Shown here piece after piece: positions 54,557-62,068 of a DNA stretch of 64,000 nucleotides. Made by a program: the position numbers and the translations under genes. The notes under the pieces were generated by a model. It saw nothing but the letters and a program-made list of their open reading frames with translations. It was not told the DNA's origin and made no database searches. The number at the start of each line of letters is the position of its first letter. Position 1 is the first letter of the stretch. Source of the DNA: an uncultured Carboxylicivirga sp. (GTDB lineage Bacteria > Bacteroidota > Bacteroidia > Bacteroidales > Marinilabiliaceae); contig NZ_OY764327.1 of NCBI RefSeq assembly GCF_963668385.1, forward strand, positions 6,022,724-6,086,723. The letters are read 5' to 3'.

Positions 54557-55210
54557 ATGAAGCAATATCACTTATCATACAAGCACTTTACCATTACCTT
54601 AATGTCCCTTATTTCAATATCGCTATCGGCACAAACCACCGAAAACGAATGGCAGACTCGTACTGCGTTTACTGCTCAGTTTAAATTGGCAAAAAAAATT
54701 AAACTCGACATTGCTCCGGAACTCCGTTTTGAAGATCAGTTTAAGTTAGACAGAAGTCAACTGGAGGCTGAACTTAAATACAAAGCATTTGACTTCTTAA
54801 CTATTGGTACACGTTATCGCTATATTATCAATTATAGAGACAATAAAGATACTGAATACATGCACCGTTACATGTTGAATGCAACCATAAAAAAAGAGTT
54901 TGATCGATGGGAACCAGGTTTCCGATTAAGCTATACCGATTATACTGATGACAATAGCGGATCTGCCTTTTTACGCTACAAAGCATTTACATCGTACAAC
55001 TTAAAAAACTGTAAATTTACTCCTAAGTTTGCCATTCAAGCCTATCATGACATTAGCAACTCCGAATGGTATAAAATTAGATACGAAGCCGGATTTGATT
55101 ACAAACTTTTTAAAAAGAATAGTATAAGCTTTGCCTATAAATTAGATTACTATCTGAACGAAGCACGAAACCGTCATGTAATTGACATTGGATATAAAGT
55201 TAGGTTTTAA
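54557..55210 (+). CDS. DUF2490 outer-membrane protein
   Basis: A protein of 217 residues with a signal peptide (hydrophobic about 11-26, then AQT). The rest is a series of amphipathic strands with aromatic ends and a C-terminal KVRF, typical of a small outer-membrane barrel of the DUF2490 family (NEWQTRTAF near the mature start). It is the last gene of the VTC-DUF4956 unit, 17 bases downstream, placing an outer-membrane pore or assembly factor in that system. Confidence 0.82.
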   Translation: MKQYHLSYKHFTITLMSLISISLSAQTTENEWQTRTAFTAQFKLAKKIKLDIAPELRFEDQFKLDRSQLEAELKYKAFDFLTIGTRYRYIINYRDNKDTEYMHRYMLNATIKKEFDRWEPGFRLSYTDYTDDNSGSAFLRYKAFTSYNLKNCKFTPKFAIQAYHDISNSEWYKIRYEAGFDYKLFKKNSISFAYKLDYYLNEARNRHVIDIGYKVRF

Positions 55211-55212
55211 CA

Positions 55213-55275
55213 AAAAACCGGAAGAGTCTCCCATCATCCCCGATTGTAAAGACTTTTCCGGTTTATTTTTTTACC
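55213..55275 (+). terminator. Terminator of the VTC-DUF4956-DUF2490 unit
   Basis: AAACCGGAAGAGTCT pairs with AGACTTTTCCGGTTT around a 20-base loop, followed by ATTTTTTT. The stem could serve both convergent genes. Confidence 0.8.
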
Positions 55276-55282
55276 TAATTAA

Positions 55283-56851
55283 CTATCTTCTTCCTCCACC
55301 AGAGCGTCCACCTCCACCTGAATTACGGGCAGGTGATGTTGAACGTGGAGTACTCATATTTGATCTGAAACTTTCATTCGATCTGTAATTGTTATAATTC
55401 ATTGGACTAGTCGTGGTTCGATTTGAGTTTTGATTGCTTCTCGTATTCGATTGTTGCGACTGCCTCGTTGTATTCTGGTTCGATCGATTCGATTGAGTAT
55501 TTGAACTCTGCCTTGTCGATTGAGACTGACGGGTTGTTGCCTCTCTCGAGGTAGCTTGATTCGACTGCCTGGTTGTTGCTTGTCGCGATGACTGATTTCC
55601 CTGACGGGTGGTAGCCTGACGTGAATTATTGCTTACTTCCCGAGTTGACTGTCGGGTTGTTGGCCTGGTTTCGCGAGATGCAACTCTGTCGTTTTTCACT
55701 CTTCCGCTCGAACTTAATACATTATCTCTTCTACTATCAATTTGTCGTAACTGTCTTCTATCAACCTGTCTGTTATCACTAATATTTCGGCGAACAGTAC
55801 GATTAAAATCATATCGTGAATATGGATGACGATAAGAATGACGGCAGTAATGATAAGCTAAATGAGGATACCTGTTTGGATATCTATGAAATTGCCACCC
55901 AACATACCAATACGATGGCATGCCAATAAACACCATTCCCCCGCCAGGTCCATAATAAAAACCAGTATGATAATACCATGGATAAGGTCTCCAATAAGGA
56001 GATGAATACCATGTAGGGTATCCATACCAATATGAGTAATGATGTACATAAACAACTTCGGTTACTGTTTCAACAGGTTGCGCAACATTTCCATTACCTG
56101 TTTCTTCGGTATATTGCTGCGCAGCCTCAACCATTTCAGCCATTGCCTGATCATCTTGTTCAAGCTGTGCTTTATAATCAGCTAACTCTTTACGTTTCTG
56201 CTCATTGATCTCGAGATAACGAGTTTCTAAATCAGCTTCCAACGCCTTGGGATCTTCACGATAAGCCTGACCAACCAAACGTACCATTTCGAGATTATCT
56301 GACATGGTACTTAATACTTCGGGATACTCCAGCATACGTTTCATGCTTTTTTGCAACGATTCATCGTAAGTCGAAAGCATATTGTTAAAATCTTTCTTAT
56401 TCTTCTGATTTAATCGATGTATGGCATACAAGGCATCATATTCAGTAGATCCGTATTTCTTGCACGATTCATGAATATCCTCAGGATAAATCATGGCTAG
56501 TAGTTCCACTTCTTTTTTTGACTTTTTACCACCTTCTACCAAATCAGCAATTAGATCAGGATAGCGGGTTAAATCATATAACCCTTCTTGCACATCTCTT
56601 TTATATGGCTTTAAAATATTCTGAAAAGCAGAACCAGAGTTATCTTTCAACTCATCCATTTTCACGAACAACTCTGGGTATAACGATACTGTCAAAATAT
56701 CTTTTCGAATAGTTAAATCATACGCTGCCAATCCATCCATCAACAAGCTGTCTTCCTCAACCAATTCCCTGTACCCAATACTCTGAGCATTCACCAGTGT
56801 AGCTGCGGAGAAAAAACTGATCATCACTAATAAATAAATTCGTGTTCTCAT
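55283..56851 (-). CDS. Secreted protein with an R/Q/S/T/N-rich disordered tail
   Basis: A protein of 522 residues from the ATG at 56851; an upstream in-frame start would add residues ahead of a clear signal peptide (MRTRIYLLVMISFFSAATLV). Residues 30-245 are helical and charged with recurring YPEL/YPDL/YPEV motifs. A Tyr/Trp/Pro/His/Gly-rich stretch (about 265-345) follows. The last 170 residues are low complexity, dominated by R, Q, S, T and N with repeated ATTRQ units, ending in a Gly-Arg run. No family is recognised with confidence. It converges on the DUF2490 gene. Confidence 0.7.
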   Translation of the reverse strand: MRTRIYLLVMISFFSAATLVNAQSIGYRELVEEDSLLMDGLAAYDLTIRKDILTVSLYPELFVKMDELKDNSGSAFQNILKPYKRDVQEGLYDLTRYPDLIADLVEGGKKSKKEVELLAMIYPEDIHESCKKYGSTEYDALYAIHRLNQKNKKDFNNMLSTYDESLQKSMKRMLEYPEVLSTMSDNLEMVRLVGQAYREDPKALEADLETRYLEINEQKRKELADYKAQLEQDDQAMAEMVEAAQQYTEETGNGNVAQPVETVTEVVYVHHYSYWYGYPTWYSSPYWRPYPWYYHTGFYYGPGGGMVFIGMPSYWYVGWQFHRYPNRYPHLAYHYCRHSYRHPYSRYDFNRTVRRNISDNRQVDRRQLRQIDSRRDNVLSSSGRVKNDRVASRETRPTTRQSTREVSNNSRQATTRQGNQSSRQATTRQSNQATSREATTRQSQSTRQSSNTQSNRSNQNTTRQSQQSNTRSNQNSNRTTTSPMNYNNYRSNESFRSNMSTPRSTSPARNSGGGGRSGGGRR

Positions 56852-56997
56852 AATTTCGGTTTTTATGTGAGACAAGCTAAAATATGAATATATGAATGCA
56901 ATTGCCATGCCCAAAATCCATTTTGGCTAATAAGTTTTACTAAGTTGTGGTTTTATACTGAACAGAAGTGTTTTTTCAATGGTAGCTAAACAATTGA

Positions 56998-57041
56998 TTA
57001 CAAATAAAAAGAAAAGCACAACTTGCTGAAGGTTGTGCTTT
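56998..57041 (-). terminator. Terminator of the 2-oxoacid oxidoreductase operon
   Basis: Minus strand: AAAGCACAACC pairs with GTTGTGCTTT and is followed by TCTTTTTATTT. It lies 25 bases after the frame-corrected end of the gamma subunit. Confidence 0.8.
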
Positions 57042-57065
57042 CTCTGGATTTTCATAATTTGATCT

Positions 57066-57669
57066 TTACAGATCGTTGGATTTTGCCTTTCGGGCAATAG
57101 TTAACTGATATGGCTCATCATCGAAACTAAAGTTTTTTAATAATTTCAGCTCCACGATCAATCGCTTTCTCATTCATTGGAATAAGATGATGATGACGCT
57201 CTGGCAAGGACTTCTTCAAACCAGCAATTACATTTTCCATTGCAACCACAGGTTTAACTTTCAAAAATCCACCCAAAACAATCATGTTAAATGTTTTAAC
57301 AGAATTCATTCGGGCTGCTTCTTCGGTGGCATCCACACGGTAAATATTTATATCGGTACGTTCCGGATGACGTGTTATACCATTTCCATCATAAATTAAT
57401 GTTCCGCCTGGCTTTACATCTTTTTCGAATTTATCCATGGACTGCTGATTTAAAATAACAGCAGTATCAAATTCGTGAAGAATAGGCGAACTGATTCGCT
57501 CATCGCTCAGAATGACCGTTACATTGGCCGTTCCTCCGCGCATTTCAGGACCATACGATGGCATCCAGCTTACTTCCTGACCTTGCATTACACCCGAGTA
57601 AGCTAGTATTTTACCCATTGAAAGTACACCCTGACCGCCGAAACCGGCTATGATTATTTCTTCTTTCAT
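57066..57669 (-). CDS. 2-oxoacid:ferredoxin oxidoreductase gamma subunit, possible 3' frameshift
   Basis: As written the frame runs 57669-57127 and gives 180 residues with the gamma-subunit hallmarks GFGGQGVLSMGKILA near 9-23 and PSYGPEMRGGTA near 37-48. It stops right after a run of six T (57133-57138 on the plus strand). If the run were five, reading would continue into IIKNFSFDDEPYQLTIARKA and stop at 57066-57068, just before the terminator. The extension is protein-like, but many gamma subunits end where the written frame ends, so the shift is unproven. The subunit transfers the acyl group and electrons with the other three. Confidence 0.75.
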
Positions 57670-57693
57670 TTTTTTAATTTTTAATCAAGATGA

Positions 57694-58458
57694 CTACTCG
57701 TCTTTTAAATCGCCCAAAGGATACATTGGAAACATATTTTCTTCCATCCATTCGTTGGCTTTTACCGGACTCATTTTCCATCCTGAGTTACAAGTTGAAA
57801 CAATCTCAACCAACGAAGTTCCTTTATTTGCCAATTGATTTTCAAACGCCTTACGCAAAGCTTTTTTAGTTTTGCGGGCATTAGCAGGTGTATGAACCGA
57901 CTGACGCGTTACATAACAAGTACCTGGTAATTGTGCCAATAAATCGGAAATCTTAATAGGCATACCATCATGACTAACATCACGGCCTTGCGGACAAGTA
58001 GCAGCTTTCATTCCCGGTAAAGTGGTGGGAGCCATTTGCCCTCCTGTCATACCGTAGATACCATTGTTAATAAAGATAATAACAACATCTTCGCCACGGT
58101 TACAAGCGTGAATGGTTTCGGCAGTACCAATTGCTGCTAAATCACCATCGCCCTGATAAGTAAAAACAACTCTATCGGGCAATAAACGTTTAATTGCAGT
58201 TGCTAAAGCAGGTGCTCTACCATGCGCAGCTTCCTGCCAATCGATATCAATGTAATTATATAATAATACAGAACATCCTACTGGAGCTACTCCTACAGCT
58301 TTTTCCTGAACACCTAATTCTTCAAGTACCTCGGCCAGCAATTTATGCACAGTACCATGGCTACATCCAGGACAATAGTGCATTGTTGCATCTAACAACA
58401 AAGGTGTTTTCTGATAAATGATATTCTCAGGAGATATTATTGAATTTGTCTCTGACAT
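57694..58458 (-). CDS. 2-oxoacid:ferredoxin oxidoreductase beta subunit (thiamine pyrophosphate-binding)
   Basis: A protein of 254 residues. The cysteines in HYCPGCSHG near 27-35 and the TPP-binding motif GDGDLAAIG through NNGIYGMTGGQ near 98-135 are present. It decarboxylates the 2-oxoacid on TPP. The gene lies between the alpha and gamma subunit genes with 3- and 24-base gaps. Lack of a fused ferredoxin domain fits the four-subunit type. Confidence 0.93.
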   Translation of the reverse strand: MSETNSIISPENIIYQKTPLLLDATMHYCPGCSHGTVHKLLAEVLEELGVQEKAVGVAPVGCSVLLYNYIDIDWQEAAHGRAPALATAIKRLLPDRVVFTYQGDGDLAAIGTAETIHACNRGEDVVIIFINNGIYGMTGGQMAPTTLPGMKAATCPQGRDVSHDGMPIKISDLLAQLPGTCYVTRQSVHTPANARKTKKALRKAFENQLANKGTSLVEIVSTCNSGWKMSPVKANEWMEENMFPMYPLGDLKDE

Positions 58459-58461
58459 GAC

Positions 58462-59541
58462 TTACGCTTTTAAGAATTTGTTTTCTAATGCCTCAACTAC
58501 TTCACCTGGTGAGTGAATAGCGCCTCCTAAACGACCATAATGCTCAACACGCACTTTACCTTCAACAGATAAACGAACGTCTTCAACCATTTGTCCAGCA
58601 CTCATCTCAACTGACAACATTCCTTTCACTTTATCAGCATAATGAGCAATTTGCTTGGTTGGGAATGGCCATAAAGTAATTGGACGAAGCAAACCTACTT
58701 TAATTCCTTTCTCACGCGCTATCTCTGCAGCTTTTTGGCAGATACGAGCACTTGATCCATAGGCTACTAATAAGTATTCTGCATCATCGCACAAATACTC
58801 TTCGTAACGAACTTCATTGTCTTCGCAGTCACGATATTTTTTCTGAAGCTTATGATTAAATGCTTCCTGCACACTTGGCTCTAGCTGAACAGATGTAATA
58901 ATATTACGCTCTCTGTTTTTCTTACCCATGGTTGCCCAAGGGTGATTTTCTTCGATATATTCGTTGGTCCAACGAGGCTTATATTCACCTAACTCCACTT
59001 TTTCCATCATCTGACCAATCACACCGTCAGACAAAATAACTGCCGGATTACGATATTTAAAGGCCAAATCAAAAGCTAACTCAACAAAATCAGCCATTTC
59101 CTGAACCGAAGCTGGTGCTAATGTAATCAACTTGTAATCACCATGACCACCACCTTTTACTGTTTGGAAATAATCGGATTGAGCTGGTTGAATAGTTCCC
59201 AAACCTGGCCCCCCCCTAACAACGTTTACAACGACGCAAGGCAACTCAGCCCCTGCCAAATAAGTCATGCCCTCCTGCATCAAACTGACGCCCGGGCTTG
59301 AAGATGATGTCATAACACGTTTACCGCATCCGGCACCACCGTATACCATATTAATTGATGCAATTTCACTTTCGGCCTGTAGAACAACCATTCCGGTTGA
59401 TTCCCAAGGAGCCTGGTCCATGAGGGTTTCCATCACTTCCGACTGAGGAGTAATAGGATATCCAAAATACCCGTCAACACCACAGCGGATAGCAGCTTCT
59501 GCTATTGCCTCATTACCTTTCATTAATTTTAGTTCTCTCAT
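58462..59541 (-). CDS. vorB: 2-oxoacid:ferredoxin oxidoreductase alpha subunit, VorB-like
   Basis: A protein of 359 residues starting MRELKLMKGNEAIAEAA, with the substrate and TPP segment GYFGYPITPQSEVME and the SSPGVSLMQEG motif. It resembles subunits annotated as branched-chain (3-methyl-2-oxobutanoate) oxidoreductase in Bacteroidota, but 2-oxoglutarate or arylpyruvate specificity cannot be excluded. It is second in the delta-alpha-beta-gamma gene order. Confidence 0.88.
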   Translation of the reverse strand: MRELKLMKGNEAIAEAAIRCGVDGYFGYPITPQSEVMETLMDQAPWESTGMVVLQAESEIASINMVYGGAGCGKRVMTSSSSPGVSLMQEGMTYLAGAELPCVVVNVVRGGPGLGTIQPAQSDYFQTVKGGGHGDYKLITLAPASVQEMADFVELAFDLAFKYRNPAVILSDGVIGQMMEKVELGEYKPRWTNEYIEENHPWATMGKKNRERNIITSVQLEPSVQEAFNHKLQKKYRDCEDNEVRYEEYLCDDAEYLLVAYGSSARICQKAAEIAREKGIKVGLLRPITLWPFPTKQIAHYADKVKGMLSVEMSAGQMVEDVRLSVEGKVRVEHYGRLGGAIHSPGEVVEALENKFLKA

Positions 59542-59574
59542 GTGTGACTAAATTTCCTTTATTCAGTTTTACAT

Positions 59575-59811
59575 TTAAGCAGTGGCACCTGCTTTAGCGC
59601 GATAAACAGTAATACATGTATCGGGGCATACAACTGCACAGTTAGAACACCCAATACACGACTCAGGATTAGCCATGTAGGCGTAATGATATCCCTTACC
59701 ATTTACCTCGGTGGCCAAATCAATCACTTTTGTGGGACAAGCTGTAATGCACACTCCACAACCTTTACAGGCTGTTGTGTCTACAACAATTGCACCTTTT
59801 GCTTTTGCCAT
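59575..59811 (-). CDS. 2[4Fe-4S] ferredoxin (delta) subunit of the oxidoreductase
   Basis: A protein of 78 residues with two complete cluster motifs: CKGCGVCITACP at 15-26 and CIGCSNCAVVCP at about 52-63. It passes electrons from the TPP subunit to free ferredoxin or flavodoxin. It is first in the operon, 33 bases before the alpha subunit gene. Confidence 0.94.
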   Translation of the reverse strand: MAKAKGAIVVDTTACKGCGVCITACPTKVIDLATEVNGKGYHYAYMANPESCIGCSNCAVVCPDTCITVYRAKAGATA

Positions 59812-59937
59812 AATTTTTGAGTCTTTAATTTAACTTCAAATTTACACATCACTCCTTAAAAACAACATGACTACTGTCACTATTTACTTGTTTTTAAACA
59901 CATAAAGACAACTATTAATTTGTCACACACTTTGCCG

Positions 59938-61275
59938 TTATGCATGATTATTTCTGAACAACTCTAATCTCTCTTTTAACTCAGTAAAGCGTTCTTTACC
60001 GGTTTGTGATACACAGGCTCGTAAACCTTGTTGCTTACTACCCGTTTTACCTAAGGTTATGGCACTTATTCCATAATACAACAATTCGTGCAACAGATCG
60101 CCACCACTCATATTGCCATACTTAATGGTAAAGTAAAAACCATCAGCCAAAGGCTCATTCATATCCTTATCATATATCAACTCAAAACCATTGGTTAAAA
60201 ACAATTCCTTCATCCAGGCACTTCTATTGCCATACTCTTTTACTTCTTCAAGAAATTGAAATTTACCATCGCAAGCTGCTTTCAGCATTGCTGCCAAAGC
60301 ATACTGTGCCGAATGAGATGTTCCCGAAGATAAACTATACAAAACACGCGACACCAACACCTGTCCGTATTTTGGCAACCCGAAACGTTTCTGCAAATGG
60401 TCGTATTTGCGATGAAACAGTTTATCTGAAACACACATCAATCCGGTTCGTTGACCTGCATAACTAAAGGCTTTGGAACTGGAAATCAACAATACATAAT
60501 TATCGGTGTATTTTCCAACACTTGCCTGATATGGCTCTTCAAAAGGACGCGATAAATCTTTTCGAAAATCCATTGCAAAGTAAGCGAGATCTTCGATAAC
60601 AACCACATCATATTGGGTGGCTAATTCACCAATAATTTGCAACTCCCTATCCGTAAAACAAATCCACGAAGGATTATTCGGATTTGAATAAATCAGCGCT
60701 GCTATTTTTCTTGTTGCTAAGTATGATTCCAGCTTTTCGCGTAACGCTTCACCCCTGTATTCATAAACATCAAACGATTGGTAATTATATCCCAACACAT
60801 CCAATTGCTGCTTCTGAACAGGAAAACCCGGATCGATAAACAATACAGTATCTTTTTGACTTGATAATTGTCCACTCACTAAAAAATTAGCATAAGATCC
60901 CTGCATTGAACCAACTGTTGGCACACATCCTTCAGGTGAAATATCCAGATTTACAAAAGCTTTTACAAAACGACTGGCTTCTTCTTTTAAGGGTTTGATT
61001 CCCTCAAGCATAGGGTACTTTGAGGCAACGCCTTTTTGCAATGCTTCAATTTCAGCATTGGTTCCAATATCTGAAGGTTTCAGTCCAGGAACACCCATCT
61101 CCATACGAATAAACTTTTCTCCCGACTCCTGTTCGATATCATTTACAATAGAAACAATTTCGCGGATAGTAGCCTGATTAAGATCCGTAATTTGATATTT
61201 ATCCAATACCCGATCAACTAACGTTTTAGATATTGGTGTGCTGATATTTTGTTGCATTGCTTTATTATTTGACAT
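59938..61275 (-). CDS. Class I/II pyridoxal phosphate aminotransferase
   Basis: A protein of 445 residues from the ATG at 61275; the longer frame would use TTG. The fold-type I signature is complete: YSNPNNPSW, the aspartate/tyrosine segment IEDLAYFAMD, and the PLP lysine in SSSKAFSYAGQRTG. The substrate is probably an amino acid whose 2-oxoacid feeds the oxidoreductase encoded 126 bases downstream. The exact amino acid (aromatic or branched-chain) is not decided by sequence. Confidence 0.9.
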   Translation of the reverse strand: MSNNKAMQQNISTPISKTLVDRVLDKYQITDLNQATIREIVSIVNDIEQESGEKFIRMEMGVPGLKPSDIGTNAEIEALQKGVASKYPMLEGIKPLKEEASRFVKAFVNLDISPEGCVPTVGSMQGSYANFLVSGQLSSQKDTVLFIDPGFPVQKQQLDVLGYNYQSFDVYEYRGEALREKLESYLATRKIAALIYSNPNNPSWICFTDRELQIIGELATQYDVVVIEDLAYFAMDFRKDLSRPFEEPYQASVGKYTDNYVLLISSSKAFSYAGQRTGLMCVSDKLFHRKYDHLQKRFGLPKYGQVLVSRVLYSLSSGTSHSAQYALAAMLKAACDGKFQFLEEVKEYGNRSAWMKELFLTNGFELIYDKDMNEPLADGFYFTIKYGNMSGGDLLHELLYYGISAITLGKTGSKQQGLRACVSQTGKERFTELKERLELFRNNHA

Positions 61276-61300
61276 TATTACCAACCTTGTAATAATGACA

Positions 61301-61326
61301 TAAAAAAGGTGGTATAATATACCACC
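61301..61326 (-). terminator. Flavodoxin terminator
   Basis: GGTGGTAT (61308-61315) and ATACCACC (61319-61326) around a 3-base loop. On the minus strand T6 follows, 14 bases after the flavodoxin stop. Confidence 0.85.
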
Positions 61327-61339
61327 ACTTCTTTATATG

Positions 61340-61864
61340 TTAGAAACCAAACTTATTAATAAGTTGGTTTACCCAATTCTTTACTCTGAGGTCTGTCATT
61401 TCTGGTTCACTATCTTCGTCAACCGGAAGCCCAAGAAACTGTCCATCTCGAACACCTTCTGATTCGCTAAAATCATATTCATCAACTGAACAAAAACCAA
61501 CTATTTCCACATTTTGCTCTTCCAGTCTTTCATATATCCATCCTATTGCATCGCAGAAATGCTCTGGATATTGAATATGATCACCCAAACTATATATGGC
61601 GGCTTTTTTGCCAGTCCAATCAGCATCTTTTAATTTGGTGAGAAATACATCCCAATCAGTATCCTTATATTCCGAATCCCAATTGTTTTTACCAATGGTG
61701 GAAGCTCCTAAAATTACTTTATCAAATCTATTGATTTCTTCCCCTTTACATCCCTTTACAGGTACAAGTTCAACACGATCTTTTCCAAGTCGTTCCGCTA
61801 TTAAACCAGCTACTTTTTCAACACTGCCAAGTTGCGGACCATAAAAGATTCCAATGTGTGACAT
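61340..61864 (-). CDS. Flavodoxin (long-chain) with an unusual phosphate loop
   Basis: A protein of 174 residues with the flavodoxin fold. Clear family blocks are GASTIGKNNWDSEYKDTDWD, YSLGDHIQYPEHFCDAIGW and LGLPVDEDSEPEMTDLRVKNWV. The FMN phosphate loop, normally with three Ser/Thr as in GSDTGNTEKVA, reads GPQLGSVEKVA, so most of the hydroxyl ligands are missing. Cofactor binding may be altered. It may carry electrons from the neighbouring 2-oxoacid oxidoreductase in place of ferredoxin. Confidence 0.88.
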   Translation of the reverse strand: MSHIGIFYGPQLGSVEKVAGLIAERLGKDRVELVPVKGCKGEEINRFDKVILGASTIGKNNWDSEYKDTDWDVFLTKLKDADWTGKKAAIYSLGDHIQYPEHFCDAIGWIYERLEEQNVEIVGFCSVDEYDFSESEGVRDGQFLGLPVDEDSEPEMTDLRVKNWVNQLINKFGF

Positions 61865-62068
61865 AGTTTGCGTTTTACTAATTCTGTTAATTCAAATATG
61901 CTTTTTTTATATGAGATATGCAACTCTCCTTTTAAACTGTAACATGATACTTTTAGATAAAAGCCAATGTAACAATAACTACAACATATTAAAGTAATTA
62001 TAAAAAGAGTTTAACATCTCCTTTTCTTTGTATTGCAATAAAAATCGCATTATCATACCTACAACAAA

